A stretch of 64,000 nucleotides of DNA from Geitlerinema sp. S16 (GCA_011390275.1 JAABST010000019.1:1-64000); one strand, 5' to 3'. Shown: positions 45,053 to 55,749, counted from the first letter of the stretch. Translations and numbers: made by a program. The notes: generated from the letters alone by a model not told the origin.

Positions 45053-45123
45053 ATTTGAGAGTACATTCTCGATGCGGTGATTAGCCGCAGATCATGACGT
45101 GCCGATCGCCCAGTTGAAATGTG

Positions 45124-45507
45124 TCAAGCGACGGCCACGCTTTGTGGCAAACGACGGCAACCTTTCAGACCTACGGATGGATCATTACGATACGTGCCTT
45201 CGGGAACCCAAACGCTCACGCTGCGATCGCCCCCAACCCAGTACAGATAGTCCACCGAGGCATCGTATTCCAGACCCACACGCAGGTTAGAAAAATCATC
45301 TTCACAAATTTCAAACCCGAAGCGGACAACAAGCTGGGCTAGCAAACATTCTGGGGTGTGGGAATGTTCGCCGACTGTATCGCGCTCATCCCAAAAGTTA
45401 TTCAACAGGCGGGTGAGTTTGGGCAGAACCTTTTCGGGTAAACCGTTACGGCTCGCGAACAATAGCGCTGGATTACCATCAACGATGAAATGACACGTTA
45501 CACTCAT
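45124..45507 (-). CDS. Conserved hypothetical protein
   Basis: The 127-residue protein begins MSVTCHFIVDGNPALLFASRNG and has an acidic centre (FGFEICEDDFSNLRVG). No domain is recognised. It is soluble, with no signal peptide. The upstream 160 bases are AT-rich and probably hold its promoter; a terminator lies downstream. Confidence 0.68.
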   Translation of the reverse strand: MSVTCHFIVDGNPALLFASRNGLPEKVLPKLTRLLNNFWDERDTVGEHSHTPECLLAQLVVRFGFEICEDDFSNLRVGLEYDASVDYLYWVGGDRSVSVWVPEGTYRNDPSVGLKGCRRLPQSVAVA

Positions 45508-45667
45508 GTTTTTTTTGATTAAGATCGTTACGAAACAGAAATATGCAGCAGACTATGTCAGGAAATTACATAACCTAATTAATACATTTTAAGAACTATT
45601 TTGATTACATTAAGCTTGATTTCAACTCACTTCTATTTTTATCGTTCACCAGTTTAGATGCAGTGTC

Positions 45668-46399
45668 CTAGGCTAGTCCGAGTTCGTCGAATTTACGGCG
45701 TACGGTTTGGATGTCTTGCCACATCAACCATTTGGGTTTTCCGGCTTCTCGTGATGGGTTCCGCAGAAGATAGGCGGGGTGGAAAATTGGCATACAGAGA
45801 TAGCCTTCCCAGTCGAACCACTGGCCGCGAATTTTGGTGATGCCTCGTTTTTCGGCGATCGTGGCTTTGACGGCGGTTGCGCCGGTGAGGAGAACAATCT
45901 TGGGGCTGATCAGGCGAAGCTGTTCGAGAAAGTAAGGCTTACAGGCGTTGATTTCGGCGGGGGTGGGGTTGCGGTTTCCCGGTGGGCGACATTTGGCGAC
46001 GTTGCAAATGTAGATCTCGCGATCGGTGCTTAGGTTCACGGATTCGAGAATTTTTTCGAGAAGTTCGCCCGATCGGCCAACAAACGGTAAGCCCTGCTCG
46101 TCCTCGTTTTGGCCGGGTGCTTCGCCGATGATGACGATCGGCGCGTTGGGGTTGCCTCGACCGATGACGGCATTGGTGCGTCCTTCGCTGAGGCCGCAGC
46201 GCTGACAGTGTTCGCAATGCTGGGTCATCGCTTCGATGCTGTCGTAGGTTCCCGGCGCGATCGGCACGCTGGCACTGAGGGGGATCGCGTCGAAGTTCAC
46301 CGGATCAGCGGCGGTTTGACCGGTGTTCTCGGTGCTGCGATCGCCGGAGGAGGAGGATACGCTAGCGCCAAAAAGATCGAGTTGAGAGTCTGAAGCCAT
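45668..46399 (-). CDS. Uracil-DNA glycosylase, Fe-S (type 4-like)
   Basis: The 243-residue protein has the Fe-S cluster cysteines of family 4/5 UDGs ([11 protein letters not shown], then [12 protein letters not shown]) and the active-site motifs [20 protein letters not shown] and [11 protein letters not shown]. It excises uracil from DNA. The first ~60 residues are a low-complexity leader before the catalytic domain begins. Confidence 0.95.
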   Translation of the reverse strand: MASDSQLDLFGASVSSSSGDRSTENTGQTAADPVNFDAIPLSASVPIAPGTYDSIEAMTQHCEHCQRCGLSEGRTNAVIGRGNPNAPIVIIGEAPGQNEDEQGLPFVGRSGELLEKILESVNLSTDREIYICNVAKCRPPGNRNPTPAEINACKPYFLEQLRLISPKIVLLTGATAVKATIAEKRGITKIRGQWFDWEGYLCMPIFHPAYLLRNPSREAGKPKWLMWQDIQTVRRKFDELGLA

Positions 46400-46533
46400 A
46401 GTCTGAAGGCAGGGAAGACGAGGCCGAGGGGTGCAAGATCACGGGGGACAGGCTGATCGTCAGGGCAAAAGCAAGGATAGCTCTTTACACTTAGCATGAA
46501 TGCGGCATTTGTTGGGAATTACGAGGATGTCCG

Positions 46534-46575
46534 AAGCTATAAATCCGAAGCTATAAATCCAAAGCTATAAATCCA
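46534..46575. repeat. Three 14-bp tandem repeats
   Basis: AAGCTATAAATCCG is followed by two copies of AAGCTATAAATCCA in the gap between the glycosylase gene and the protease gene. Confidence 0.75.
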
Positions 46576-46590
46576 AAACCTCGTGGCACG

Positions 46591-47430
46591 TTAAGCTGCG
46601 CCCCGCTGACTCCGTGCCTGTCGTGCCAACACCACACCGACACCGGTCAACATCACCAACCCGATCGCGCCTGCCAAGGGATTGCCACCGATCCCCGTGA
46701 GCCATTCCGGCGCTGTGCCGGTATATTGCACCAGTTGGCCGACCGTCACCCCGTAATACGCCCACACCAGTCCGCCATGCAGCCCGATCGAACCGCCCAG
46801 CCGATCGCGTCCGATTCGCTTCGTCCAGCCCAGAAGCAACCCCAGCAAAAATAAGCCGAAGAACTGCGGCCAGGTCGCGAGGATGAGATCGAGGGGGCGA
46901 ATGTAGTGCAACGCGGCAAAAACGATCGCGCTGAGGGGAAGGGCGATCGCGTCGCGATAGTCGCGGTGGAGTTCATCCCAGATCCAGCCCCGAAAGACGA
47001 GTTCTTCAGCGCTGGCTACGGCGATCGCGATCGCTCCACCCTCGATTACGATCAGCCCCAAATTTGACGGCAAGGCTGACCACGTCACCCAACCGCCCAG
47101 GGTTTCGATGCTGAAGATAAAGGCGACAAGTATCCAACCGAGCGCCAGATTGCGAACGAGTTCGATCGCATTGGCTCGATTCCAAACCAAACCGTAACGC
47201 TGGAGCGATCGCGGCTCGCCATGCACCCAGCGCCCCCACAGCCGCACGATCGCGACAAACTCGGCATACAGCACCAGCATCGACAAAATCGACACCCAAT
47301 CCGGATCGCTGACGTAGGCGTAAATCGGGATGGCAAATGGGAGCCAGACCACAATCAGGATTAGCATCAGCGCGAGAATGCGCCCAAAAGCGGGCAAACG
47401 GGCAAGGCGCGAAAGCGAAGAGTGGCGCAT
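46591..47430 (-). CDS. CPBP family intramembrane metalloprotease
   Basis: The ATG at 47430 (MRHSSLSRLARL) gives 279 residues; a start at 47472 would add 14. The protein has about eight hydrophobic helices. The Abi/CPBP motif EELVFRGWIWDEL supplies the catalytic Glu pair and Arg, and a later FAALHYIRPLD supplies the His. Relatives process prenylated proteins or confer bacteriocin immunity. The substrate is unknown here. Confidence 0.9.
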   Translation of the reverse strand: MRHSSLSRLARLPAFGRILALMLILIVVWLPFAIPIYAYVSDPDWVSILSMLVLYAEFVAIVRLWGRWVHGEPRSLQRYGLVWNRANAIELVRNLALGWILVAFIFSIETLGGWVTWSALPSNLGLIVIEGGAIAIAVASAEELVFRGWIWDELHRDYRDAIALPLSAIVFAALHYIRPLDLILATWPQFFGLFLLGLLLGWTKRIGRDRLGGSIGLHGGLVWAYYGVTVGQLVQYTGTAPEWLTGIGGNPLAGAIGLVMLTGVGVVLARQARSQRGAA

Positions 47431-47496
47431 TGATTTTGGGTGGAGTCGCACAACGGTCGGGGTGGACGGCAAGCTAGACGCTTGCGTTACGTGGGT

Positions 47497-48963
47497 TTAT
47501 GTGGGCTGCAATTCATCTCGCGCGTCGGAGGGTTCACCGACGAGGGCTTGAAAAGTGGGATTTGATCGTAGGCTCGCTAAGGTCGGTTCATTCACCGCGA
47601 GAGTGATATACGCTGCGTCAGCCTCGATCGCCTGAGCCAGCCAGATTAGCGCCGATCGGGGTTCACTGCTCGCAGCATAGCAGCAGGCTTTTTTAAACCA
47701 AAGGTTCGGCTGCTCGGCGATTTCGAGAGATTGGTCGTAATCTTCGATCGCTTCGATGTAGCGCTGACGGTTATAGCTCAGATCGCCGCGAGCCGACCAG
47801 AGATCGGCAAGGTCGGGATCAAGTAACAGGGCATGGGACAACGCTTCGTAGGCGTCATTGGCACGACCGAGTTTTTCGAGCGCGATGGCTCGATCGCGCC
47901 ATGCGCCAAGATGATTCGATGACAGGCCGATGGCCTTATCAAAACATTGCAGCGCTGGCTCGTAGCGCTTGAGTTCGAGGGTGGCGCGACCGCGATCGTG
48001 CCATGCCTGCACGGAGTTCGGATCAAGCTTGACGGATTGGCTATAGGCGGCGAGGGCTTCCTTGTGCCGCCCGAGCTGCATCAGCGCAAAACCGCGATTG
48101 TTCCAGGCGTCGAGGTCACCGGGCTTAAGGCTGGTGGCTTTCTCAAACGAAAAAGCGGCGGCGCTATAGTCACCAAGTTTGATCAGGCTACTGCCGCGAT
48201 TGTTCCAGGCTTCGGGGTAGTCGTCCTTGAGATCGAGGGCGCGATCGTAGGAGGCGATCGAGGCTTCGTACTGGTCGAGGTTAAACAACGCGCTGCCGCG
48301 ATTGCTCCAGGCTTGGTAATAGTCGGGTTTGAGGGCGAGGGCGCGATCGTAGGCATCGACGGCGTCAGTGTAATCGCCGGATAAAAACAGGGCATTGCCG
48401 CGCCGACAGTAATCTTCGGGCGAAATCACGCCCGCCGCGTCGGCGCTGGGGATCGCCGTGCGACCATTGGCATCGGCGGAAATGGTCGCTAAATGTTCGA
48501 GATTCACATCGCCTTCAATTTCTGGCAGTGAGGGCGCATCGATCGCCGTATCGAGCCGATCTCGCACGCCTTCGATCACCGATTGGGCATCGTCCATCAA
48601 GCCCTGAAGCTGCACGATCGTGTCAGCTTTGAGCTGGGTCATCTCGTCGATGTAGGCGTTAGCACGGGTTTCAAGCTTGTTGAGCAGGAGCCAGACGCCG
48701 ATCGTCGCCAAAGCGGGGATCACGGACATGGCGATCAGAAAGGCGAAGAGGGTGGTGCGGCTGGGGGGGTCTCGCTCTTCGGTGGCGGGGCGATCGCGTG
48801 TGCGGCGATCGCGCGTGTCCGCATCCTGGGCGAGGATTAAATTATGCGGGTTCGCCGTTGCCGAGTCCGATCGGCGGGCTTCTGGAATGATCGGCGAAGC
48901 CAGACGATCAGCGGCGATCGCGGGACTGGCGATCGCCAAAAGTAGCGACGCCCCCAAGATCAT
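47497..48963 (-). CDS. TPR repeat protein with signal or anchor sequence
   Basis: The ATG at 48963 gives 488 residues with an N-terminal signal peptide (MILGASLLLAIASPAIAADR); an earlier ATG at 49137 would bury it. A membrane helix follows (TLFAFLIAMSVIPALATIGVWLLLN), then about nine tetratricopeptide repeats of 34 residues, for example AWNNRGSSLIKLGDYSAAAFSFEKA. It is probably anchored in the membrane and acts as a protein-interaction scaffold. Confidence 0.88.
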   Translation of the reverse strand: MILGASLLLAIASPAIAADRLASPIIPEARRSDSATANPHNLILAQDADTRDRRTRDRPATEERDPPSRTTLFAFLIAMSVIPALATIGVWLLLNKLETRANAYIDEMTQLKADTIVQLQGLMDDAQSVIEGVRDRLDTAIDAPSLPEIEGDVNLEHLATISADANGRTAIPSADAAGVISPEDYCRRGNALFLSGDYTDAVDAYDRALALKPDYYQAWSNRGSALFNLDQYEASIASYDRALDLKDDYPEAWNNRGSSLIKLGDYSAAAFSFEKATSLKPGDLDAWNNRGFALMQLGRHKEALAAYSQSVKLDPNSVQAWHDRGRATLELKRYEPALQCFDKAIGLSSNHLGAWRDRAIALEKLGRANDAYEALSHALLLDPDLADLWSARGDLSYNRQRYIEAIEDYDQSLEIAEQPNLWFKKACCYAASSEPRSALIWLAQAIEADAAYITLAVNEPTLASLRSNPTFQALVGEPSDARDELQPT

Positions 48964-49336
48964 ACGGGCGATCGCCTGCGATCGACATCCTGTCGAGGCC
49001 CTGATAGATACCTCTATCGCTAGCTGTGATGGTAACGATCGCTGAACCCACGATCGATAGACGACGGGCTGCGACACTCGCTGAATTAACAAACGCTGCA
49101 CGCTCCAAGCATGACGTAGACAAAAAAGCAGGGACACGCTCGATCGATCACCTCCACCCGAATATAGACCCAGTAAATTGTAAGGAAATACGCTCGATCG
49201 CGTCGGGATTGGTTGTCTAAATCGCTACCATACCCCATAGGCGTCTTCCCCTAGACTCTACACCGATCCTCAGAGCGCTAGGCGATTACGATTGCGACTG
49301 CGATCGAATTTAACCTCTTCTCACCCACACTGAATC

Positions 49337-52099
49337 ATGGTCAGCAACGCAACTTCTGCCTCCTACGATCCGGCCTACAGCATCCTGCGAGCGGAGTCTG
49401 AACCCCTCCGCGCGATTTTCTCGCCGCGATCGATGGCGATTATCGGCGCGAGCGAAACACCCGGTAGCGTCGGTCAAACGCTATTACGCAACGCGATTTC
49501 CAGCCCCTTTGGCGGCACGGTGTATCCGGTGAACCCGAAACGCGAAAGTGTCCTCGGTATCGAAGCCTATCCCAGCATCGGCGCGATCGGTAAACCCGTG
49601 GATTTAGCGCTGATCGCCACTCCAGCGCAGACAGTTCCCAGCGTGATTCGCGAATGCGCGGCGGCGGGCGTCAAGGGCGCGATCGTGATTTCGGCGGGGT
49701 TTAAGGAGGTCGGCGCGGCGGGGGTTGCCCTCGAACAGGAGGTGCTGGCCGAAGCGCGGAAAGGCCATATGCGGCTAATTGGGCCGAACTGTTTGGGCGT
49801 GATGAATCCCCATTTGGGCTTAAATGCCACCTTTGCCAGCACGATCGCCACTCCCGGCAATGTGGGCTTTATCAGCCAAAGCGGGGCGCTCTGTACCTCG
49901 ATTTTGGACTGGAGTTTTCGCGAAAATGTTGGCTTCAGCGCCTTTGTGTCGATCGGCTCGATGCTCGATGTGAACTGGGGCGATTTGATCTACTATCTCG
50001 GCGATGATCCCAACACCCACAGCATCGTTATCTACATGGAATCGATCGGCGATGCCCGATCGTTCCTCTCGGCGGCTCGTGAAGTCGCCCTGACCAAGCC
50101 GATCGTCGTGATCAAAGCCGGACGCACGGAAGCCGCCGCCAAAGCCGCCACCTCCCACACCGGCGCATTAACCGGCAGTGATGACGTGCTCGATGCCGCC
50201 TTTGAACGCTGCGGCGTGCTGCGGGTCAACACGATCGACGACCTATTTAACATGGCGGAAATTCTCGCCAAACAGCCCCGCCCCAAGGGTCGCAAACTGA
50301 CGATTTTGACCAATGCCGGTGGCCCCGGCGTCTTGGCGACCGATGCCCTCACCCGCGACGGCGGCGAATTGGCTCCCCTCAGTGACGAGGTGTTAAACGA
50401 GCTCAACGCCTGCCTACCGCCCCACTGGAGCCACGGCAACCCGATCGACATTCTGGGCGATGCCGATCCGAAACGGTATGCCGCCTCGGTGGCCGCAGCG
50501 GCGAACAATCCCGATAGCGACGGCCTGCTGGTGGTGTTAACGCCCCAGTCAATGACCGATCCCACGGCGATCGCCCACGAACTCACCCGCTACGCCGACT
50601 CCAAAAAACCCTTGCTCGCGAGCTGGATGGGTGGCGAAGTGGTAGCCGAGGGGGAAGCGATCCTGAATCAGGCCAATATTTTTACCTTTCCCTATCCCGA
50701 CACCGCCACCCACGTGTTTAACCTGATGTGGCGCTACTCCGAAAGCCTTGCGGGGCTATACGAAACGCCGCGCATGTTGCCCGAGGGTCAGGTCAAACGG
50801 GAGCTGGTCACCCAAACGATCGCGGCGATTCGCAACTCCGGACGGACGCTGTTAACCGAATTCGAGGCCAAGCTGGTGTTAGCGGCCTATGATATCCCGA
50901 CGGTCGAAACCCGCACCGCCGCGAGCGAAGACGAAGCCGTCGCCGCTGCGGACGACATCGGCTACCCGATCGCCATCAAGATCGACTCGGAAGTCATCAC
51001 CCACAAAACCGATGTCGGTGGCGTCAAGCTGGATCTGCCGGACGGGGAGGCGGTGCGTCAGGCGTACCGAGCGATCGCCACCTCAGTACGGGAAAAATTC
51101 GGCGAAGAAAATTTCGCCAAAAATTTCGAGGGCGTCACGGTACAACCGATGCTCGATCTTTCCGATGGCTACGAACTGATCGTTGGCAGCAGCATTGATT
51201 CGCAATTTGGCCCCGTGTTGCTGTTTGGCACGGGCGGCCAACTGGTGGAAGTATTTGAAGACCGAGCGATCGCCCTGCCGCCGCTGAACACCACCTTGGC
51301 GCAACGGACGATCGAAAAAACGCGCATTTACAAAGCGCTGCAAGGCGTGCGGGGACGTGCGGCGATCGACCTCGAAGGCTTACAGCAAATTTTGGTGCGC
51401 TTTAGCCAGCTCACCCTGGAACATCACGCCATCAAGGAAATCGACATCAACCCGCTGCTCGTGAAACCCGCCAATAGCGGCGGACAGACGATCATCGCCC
51501 TCGATGCCCGCATCGTCTTGCACGAGCCTGACATGCCGCACAGCGCCCTACCGAAGCCCGCGATTCGTCCCTACCCGATGAAGTACGTCTCTCCTTGGAC
51601 AACCAAAACAGGACAAGTGGTCACCATCCGCCCGATCGCGCCGGAAGATGAACCGCTGATCGCCGATTTTCATAAAACCCTGTCGGAAGAAAGCGTCTAT
51701 CAGCGCTTTTTCCACATGATGAAACTGAGTCAGCGGGTGCTGCACTCGCGTCTGACGCGGATTTGCTTTATTGATTACGATCGCGAAATGGCGCTTGTCG
51801 CCGAAGGTCACGACCCGGAAACCGGCGAGCGCGAAATTTGGGGGGTTGCACGCTTAACGAAGCTGCACGGCATCGACGCTGCCGAATTCGGTCTACTGAT
51901 TAGCGATAATGCTCAAGGTCAAGGCTTGGGGGGTGAGCTGCTATCGCGGATTGTGCAAGTGGGTCGTGATGAGGGGCTGGAGGTGATCGAGGCGGATATT
52001 TTGGCGCAAAATCGAGCGATGCAGCATGTGGCGGAAAAAGTCGGGTTTACGATCGAGCGATCGTCTGCCGATACCGTCAAAGCGCAGCTTGTTCTGTAA
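49337..52099 (+). CDS. Acyl-CoA synthetase (ADP-forming) / GNAT acetyltransferase fusion
   Basis: The 920-residue protein has a CoA-binding domain ([16 protein letters not shown]), a succinyl-CoA-ligase-like domain with [10 protein letters not shown] and SQSGAL, then an ATP-grasp domain ([21 protein letters not shown]), and a C-terminal GNAT domain (residues ~745-920; the acetyl-CoA loop [16 protein letters not shown]). This is the Pat/PatZ architecture, known for acetylation of metabolic enzymes such as acetyl-CoA synthetase. In Pat-type enzymes the ligase part is non-catalytic. Here His would be expected in [12 protein letters not shown], so activity cannot be excluded. Confidence 0.93.
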   Translation: MVSNATSASYDPAYSILRAESEPLRAIFSPRSMAIIGASETPGSVGQTLLRNAISSPFGGTVYPVNPKRESVLGIEAYPSIGAIGKPVDLALIATPAQTVPSVIRECAAAGVKGAIVISAGFKEVGAAGVALEQEVLAEARKGHMRLIGPNCLGVMNPHLGLNATFASTIATPGNVGFISQSGALCTSILDWSFRENVGFSAFVSIGSMLDVNWGDLIYYLGDDPNTHSIVIYMESIGDARSFLSAAREVALTKPIVVIKAGRTEAAAKAATSHTGALTGSDDVLDAAFERCGVLRVNTIDDLFNMAEILAKQPRPKGRKLTILTNAGGPGVLATDALTRDGGELAPLSDEVLNELNACLPPHWSHGNPIDILGDADPKRYAASVAAAANNPDSDGLLVVLTPQSMTDPTAIAHELTRYADSKKPLLASWMGGEVVAEGEAILNQANIFTFPYPDTATHVFNLMWRYSESLAGLYETPRMLPEGQVKRELVTQTIAAIRNSGRTLLTEFEAKLVLAAYDIPTVETRTAASEDEAVAAADDIGYPIAIKIDSEVITHKTDVGGVKLDLPDGEAVRQAYRAIATSVREKFGEENFAKNFEGVTVQPMLDLSDGYELIVGSSIDSQFGPVLLFGTGGQLVEVFEDRAIALPPLNTTLAQRTIEKTRIYKALQGVRGRAAIDLEGLQQILVRFSQLTLEHHAIKEIDINPLLVKPANSGGQTIIALDARIVLHEPDMPHSALPKPAIRPYPMKYVSPWTTKTGQVVTIRPIAPEDEPLIADFHKTLSEESVYQRFFHMMKLSQRVLHSRLTRICFIDYDREMALVAEGHDPETGEREIWGVARLTKLHGIDAAEFGLLISDNAQGQGLGGELLSRIVQVGRDEGLEVIEADILAQNRAMQHVAEKVGFTIERSSADTVKAQLVL

Positions 52100-52103
52100 C
52101 TTG

Positions 52104-52152
52104 AGTGGCGCGGGCATCTTACCCACCGAAGCAGACGAGATGCCTGCGCTAC
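52104..52152. repeat. Imperfect palindrome with GGGCATCTT-type arms
   Basis: GCGCGGGCATCT pairs imperfectly with AGATGCCTGCGC around an 18-base loop just after the synthetase gene. It may be a REP-like element or the end signal of that gene. There is no T-run. Confidence 0.45.
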
Positions 52153-52265
52153 GAAATTCGATCAATTTGTTTGATCATGTTGTTTGATCATGGATGACCT
52201 TGGATAGACCTTGGATATTTTTTCTGTGAACGATCGCACAACGTGCCGCAGTTCAATCACGGCAT

Positions 52266-52880
52266 TCAGCGCGTTTGCCACCAAGCTTTAACCGTCGCGA
52301 TCGCCTCACGCAAGCTATATTCCGTCATCGATCGATAGCGATACACTCCCCAATCTCGCACCCCAACCCCGATCGCATCCACGCCCAACCGACGGCAAAT
52401 ATAGACCGCTCGCGGCAAATGATACTCCTGCGTCACCAGAATGGCGCGATCAATGCCAAACTCGCGCCGCGCCCGATCGCAGGTCGCGTACGTATTCAGC
52501 CCAAAGCGATCCACCGCGATCGCCGTTTCCGGCACGCCGCGATCGATCGCAAACTGTCGCATCGCCCCCACCTCGTTGTACTCCGGCACACGATTATCAC
52601 CGGACATCAACAGCCGATCCACCTTGCCCAACTGATACAGCGCAATCCCTGCCCGCACCCGATCGGCCAACATCGGCGTCGGCGTACCATCCGCCCAAAG
52701 CCCCGCCCCAAAAATGATCGCCACCGGATACACCGTCGCGTCTTCCGGCGCATTCACGCGATACAACCGCGTCACATGACGCACATAGACCCCACAGCCC
52801 AAAACAACGATCGTCGCGATCAGGACACTCCATCCCAGCCACCCGGCCAGCGACATTAACGGCGTTAGGATTCGGTTCAT
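52266..52880 (-). CDS. YdcF/SanA family protein (DUF218)
   Basis: The ATG at 52880 (MNRILTPLMSLAGWLGW) gives 204 residues with one N-terminal membrane helix. The DUF218 core is clear: VAIIFGAGLWADGTPTPMLADRV, LMSGDNRVPEYNEV, and ILVTQEYHLPRAVYICR. SanA-like proteins affect envelope barrier function; the enzymatic role is not settled. Confidence 0.9.
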   Translation of the reverse strand: MNRILTPLMSLAGWLGWSVLIATIVVLGCGVYVRHVTRLYRVNAPEDATVYPVAIIFGAGLWADGTPTPMLADRVRAGIALYQLGKVDRLLMSGDNRVPEYNEVGAMRQFAIDRGVPETAIAVDRFGLNTYATCDRARREFGIDRAILVTQEYHLPRAVYICRRLGVDAIGVGVRDWGVYRYRSMTEYSLREAIATVKAWWQTR

Positions 52881-52969
52881 CAGGTTCGGCTCATCTGGTT
52901 CGTAGCGAAAAAACAACACGTCTCGCTAGGATACCGATCGCCTTAGCCGATCGGCAAATGCGATCGGTC

Positions 52970-53085
52970 TATAGTCAGTTCAATTATTTTCAGAACACCC
53001 TGAGAGCGTTGAGCGGAGTCGAAACGCGGTTTGCGAGCAAGCAGAACAGAGTCAATATGTCTCGTTTTTTATTGAACTGACTATA
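52970..53085. mobile_element. 116-bp MITE, TATAGTCAGTTCAAT ends
   Basis: TATAGTCAGTTCAAT on the left is matched exactly by ATTGAACTGACTATA on the right, with partial similarity continuing inward. The core includes TTGAGCGGAGTCG, which also occurs in similar form in the 138- and 143-bp elements (CTGAGCGGAGTCG). TA dinucleotides at both ends suit an IS630/Tc1-like mobiliser. It is non-coding. Confidence 0.75.
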
Positions 53086-53258
53086 GTCTTGCCGTCACAC
53101 CCAATTCATCAATCGAATCAATCACGAATAAAAAAAATAACGTGCCGCAAACCATACACCGCACAGAGCCAAAGTGTAGGAATCGCAGCACGCCAAGCCA
53201 TAGAACCAATATCAAACAAACTCGCAGATTGAGGCTTGAGATCTTGAAGTTTGACCGA

Positions 53259-54167
53259 TCAAGTAATCGGGCGAGATGCAACGCACATCAACGACAGCGC
53301 CGCTTCCCGCGAATCTGGATCGACCCCCGAAAGCCACTGCGCTACGCGATATTTACGCGACGATCGGCCAATTTTCCCCTCAAAAATAGCCGCCCCCGTA
53401 TCGTGATTGTGCGGATAAACACTCGTTTGAAAACCCAGCGGATCGAGAATGCGGTGGTAAAACTCCACCGTCATACCATCACCCGGCACATGATGCGCTT
53501 CACTCGCCAGCGCACACTCTTGCTCAGAACTCGACCCATGCCCCCCGCGTCCCATCATGCGGTACATCGGTAGTCGAGCCTCCCACAAAAAGCGTGCAAG
53601 CCCTTTGAAATGCCACGCCGTTTTTTGTAGGTCATGATCACAGACCAGCACCCCGCCGGGTTTCACCAGTCGCGCCGCCTCCGTCAGCGCCGCCTCCATA
53701 TCGTCACAATGATGCAAGCTCGCATTGATCACGACAATATCCGCAATCTCAGATTTCAACGGCAGATTTTGAGCATCTGCAAGCAGAGGTAGATATCCGA
53801 TTTCCTGAGCCATCTTCAGACCCCCAAGACTGACATCCACACCAATCAGCAACTTCGGATTGCCCCCCACCGCAGCAAACACATTTCCCGGCCCACAACC
53901 GATATCGACCACAACCCGATCGTCCCATGACCCCGTAGCCACACGCCAGCGTTCAATAAACGCGGAATCACGATGGCACGCATCAAAGTACGACCGCGCC
54001 CACTGTGGATGCCCAAAATATTGAGCATTGGCCGCTAACGCTAGGGTCAAATGTTTTGGCGAGATGGTCGCCATCGGGATGCCATCGATAACATCTAGCA
54101 AGGCGGATTCTTTGACGTAACCATCCAAGGCAACAGAAGAGAGGGAGAGTTTATCGTTCAGCAGCAT
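53259..54167 (-). CDS. Class I SAM-dependent methyltransferase
   Basis: The ATG at 54167 gives 302 residues; a GTG at 54179 would add four. The SAM-binding motif I is VVVDIGCGPGNVF (near residue 87). It is followed by PLLADAQNLPL, DIVVINASLHHCDD and ARLVKPGGVLVCDHD. The C-terminal part contains an aromatic region with an unassigned function. The substrate is unknown. An AT-rich stretch and a small possible gene lie upstream. Confidence 0.88.
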   Translation of the reverse strand: MLLNDKLSLSSVALDGYVKESALLDVIDGIPMATISPKHLTLALAANAQYFGHPQWARSYFDACHRDSAFIERWRVATGSWDDRVVVDIGCGPGNVFAAVGGNPKLLIGVDVSLGGLKMAQEIGYLPLLADAQNLPLKSEIADIVVINASLHHCDDMEAALTEAARLVKPGGVLVCDHDLQKTAWHFKGLARFLWEARLPMYRMMGRGGHGSSSEQECALASEAHHVPGDGMTVEFYHRILDPLGFQTSVYPHNHDTGAAIFEGKIGRSSRKYRVAQWLSGVDPDSREAALSLMCVASRPIT

Positions 54168-54418
54168 TTTATTCACCAATCAAAATTAGGAGTTACAAGC
54201 GTGGCTCTGAGCCTTCGATCAATCCGCGATCTCTCTGTGCTACAAGGTTTTTACGGGAACGCATTGTTCAGCCAGAAGACCATGCCTTGCTGGTTATATC
54301 CGTAGAAAAACGCATAAATCCAAAGAATTCACAAAAAAGTCAGTACTTACACTGTATGCACATTTTTCCTGAGTGCAAGCCCATAGTAAAAACTTCACAT
54401 GAGCTTTAAAAAGATTAT

Positions 54419-54625
54419 TTATTCGGTCATGGCGAAGAATTTTAATGTCAAAAGCTTATTTTTTTTAAACATATTTATCTTACTCTTTAGAGTTTGTTTG
54501 GTAATTTTTTCGGACTTTACTTCGGCGTGAATCGGTATGATTTCATTGAGTTTAATTTTTTTACGCATGTCCCAAGGGAAATCCAAATCTCCTGAAAGTC
54601 TACTGATGTGGGAAGCCTGCATCAT
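54419..54625 (-). CDS. Possible small basic protein
   Basis: A 68-codon frame in AT-rich DNA has an AAAGGC ribosome-binding-like sequence about eight bases before two tandem ATGs. The product is Lys-rich (KIKLNEIIPIHAEVKSEKITKQTLKSK) without recognisable motifs. It lies upstream of, and on the same strand as, the methyltransferase gene. It could be a peptide gene or chance; support is weak. Confidence 0.35.
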   Translation of the reverse strand: MMQASHISRLSGDLDFPWDMRKKIKLNEIIPIHAEVKSEKITKQTLKSKINMFKKNKLLTLKFFAMTE

Positions 54626-54700
54626 AAGCTTGCCTTTCTATCGTGATTAAATTATTTTTTATCTACAAACAAAAAAACGTAATTTCGCGATGTATATACT

Positions 54701-54745
54701 AAAAAAAAAGACCTTTTTGTAGAACCACAAAAAAGTCTTTTTTTT
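54701..54745. terminator. Terminator downstream of ycf51
   Basis: AAAAAAAAAGAC pairs with GTCTTTTTTTT, and the inner CTTTTTGT pairs with ACAAAAAAG. It lies 134 bases after the end of ycf51 on the minus strand. Confidence 0.82.
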
Positions 54746-54878
54746 GGATTTTGCTTTTCACTTGCCTTGTAAGTGAATTTACTGACGAGGTAGGCAAAAG
54801 AGACGATCGAGTATTCGTTATCGCTTCTGGGCGTGCCGCAGAGGGCTTCTCACCCCTCCTGCGTCAGTCCTGCCAGAT

Positions 54879-55424
54879 TTAGCGGCTTGCGAGGTAACGA
54901 TCGCGCTTTGCAAAGGCTGCATCATCGATCTTAATTTTAATCGTGTTGTCTTCCGCAGTACTCGACAGCGCCCGCACGGCACGACCCAGGTAGAGCGCCT
55001 CGGATGTTGCCTCATCGGGGTGGACGATCGTGCGTGCGCGGATTTCCAGCTCGCGACCGGAACGGCCATAGGTCGTTTTGTTGAGGACGACCTGCTGTAG
55101 CGTCGCTTCGACTTCTGCCGGTGTCGTTTCCGGTGCGACAGCGATCGTCATCCGCGATCCGCCATTGTCAAACACGAGCTTGTACGAGGTTGCCCCCGAG
55201 ACGATCGTCGGCGTGAAGGGGACGATACTCAGCGCAAACAGTCCGCCGGTTAGGACAAGCGTGAAGCTGGTGACGCCGACGAGACGATAGCGAAAGCCCC
55301 ACTTAAAGACGAACGCGAGGATCGTTAAGACAGCAAAAACTCCGGCGAGTTCAAGGGTGTACTGGGTTGCGATCGCAAAATCGGCAGTACTGAATAGGCT
55401 TGAAGTGGTTTCAGCGTCGTTCAT
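54879..55424 (-). CDS. ycf51: Ycf51 family protein
   Basis: The 181-residue protein has two N-terminal membrane helices (LAGVFAVLTILAFVFKWGF and VGVTSFTLVLTGGLFALSIV) and a soluble domain with RELEIRARTIVHPDEATSEALYLGRAVRAL, matching Ycf51 (DUF2518), a family of cyanobacteria and some plastids. The function is unknown. Confidence 0.88.
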   Translation of the reverse strand: MNDAETTSSLFSTADFAIATQYTLELAGVFAVLTILAFVFKWGFRYRLVGVTSFTLVLTGGLFALSIVPFTPTIVSGATSYKLVFDNGGSRMTIAVAPETTPAEVEATLQQVVLNKTTYGRSGRELEIRARTIVHPDEATSEALYLGRAVRALSSTAEDNTIKIKIDDAAFAKRDRYLASR

Positions 55425-55705
55425 GAATACGGTTAAAGCGACTTATTAAAGAAAGTTAGCCAGCAGGTTTGACCACGATAAATCGTGAAAACCCGATCGA
55501 CCCACATTCTCACCTGAAAAGGGACATCATCGGTACCCCGGCATCACATAGACCCCACGCGTTTCGCCATCATCACGACCTCCCCAAGTTGAGACCTGCG
55601 AGCATCCACAACACGCAAACTCATCTCAAGTCACGCCATATCAAGCGCAACAGCCCACCTTCGAGCCGTACAAACTCGTAATTCTCCTATCCGTAATCCT
55701 ACTTA

Positions 55706-55722
55706 TGTAAACAAACGTTACA
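55706..55722. promoter_or_regulatory. Possible operator upstream of the RHH gene
   Basis: TGTAAACAAACGTTACA is an imperfect palindrome with TGTAA/TTACA arms, 28 bases upstream of the -35-like hexamer at 55750. An autoregulatory site for the ribbon-helix-helix protein is possible, but this is inference. Confidence 0.3.
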
Positions 55723-55749
55723 AAAAAAGCGTCAAAACGCTATTCCGTC

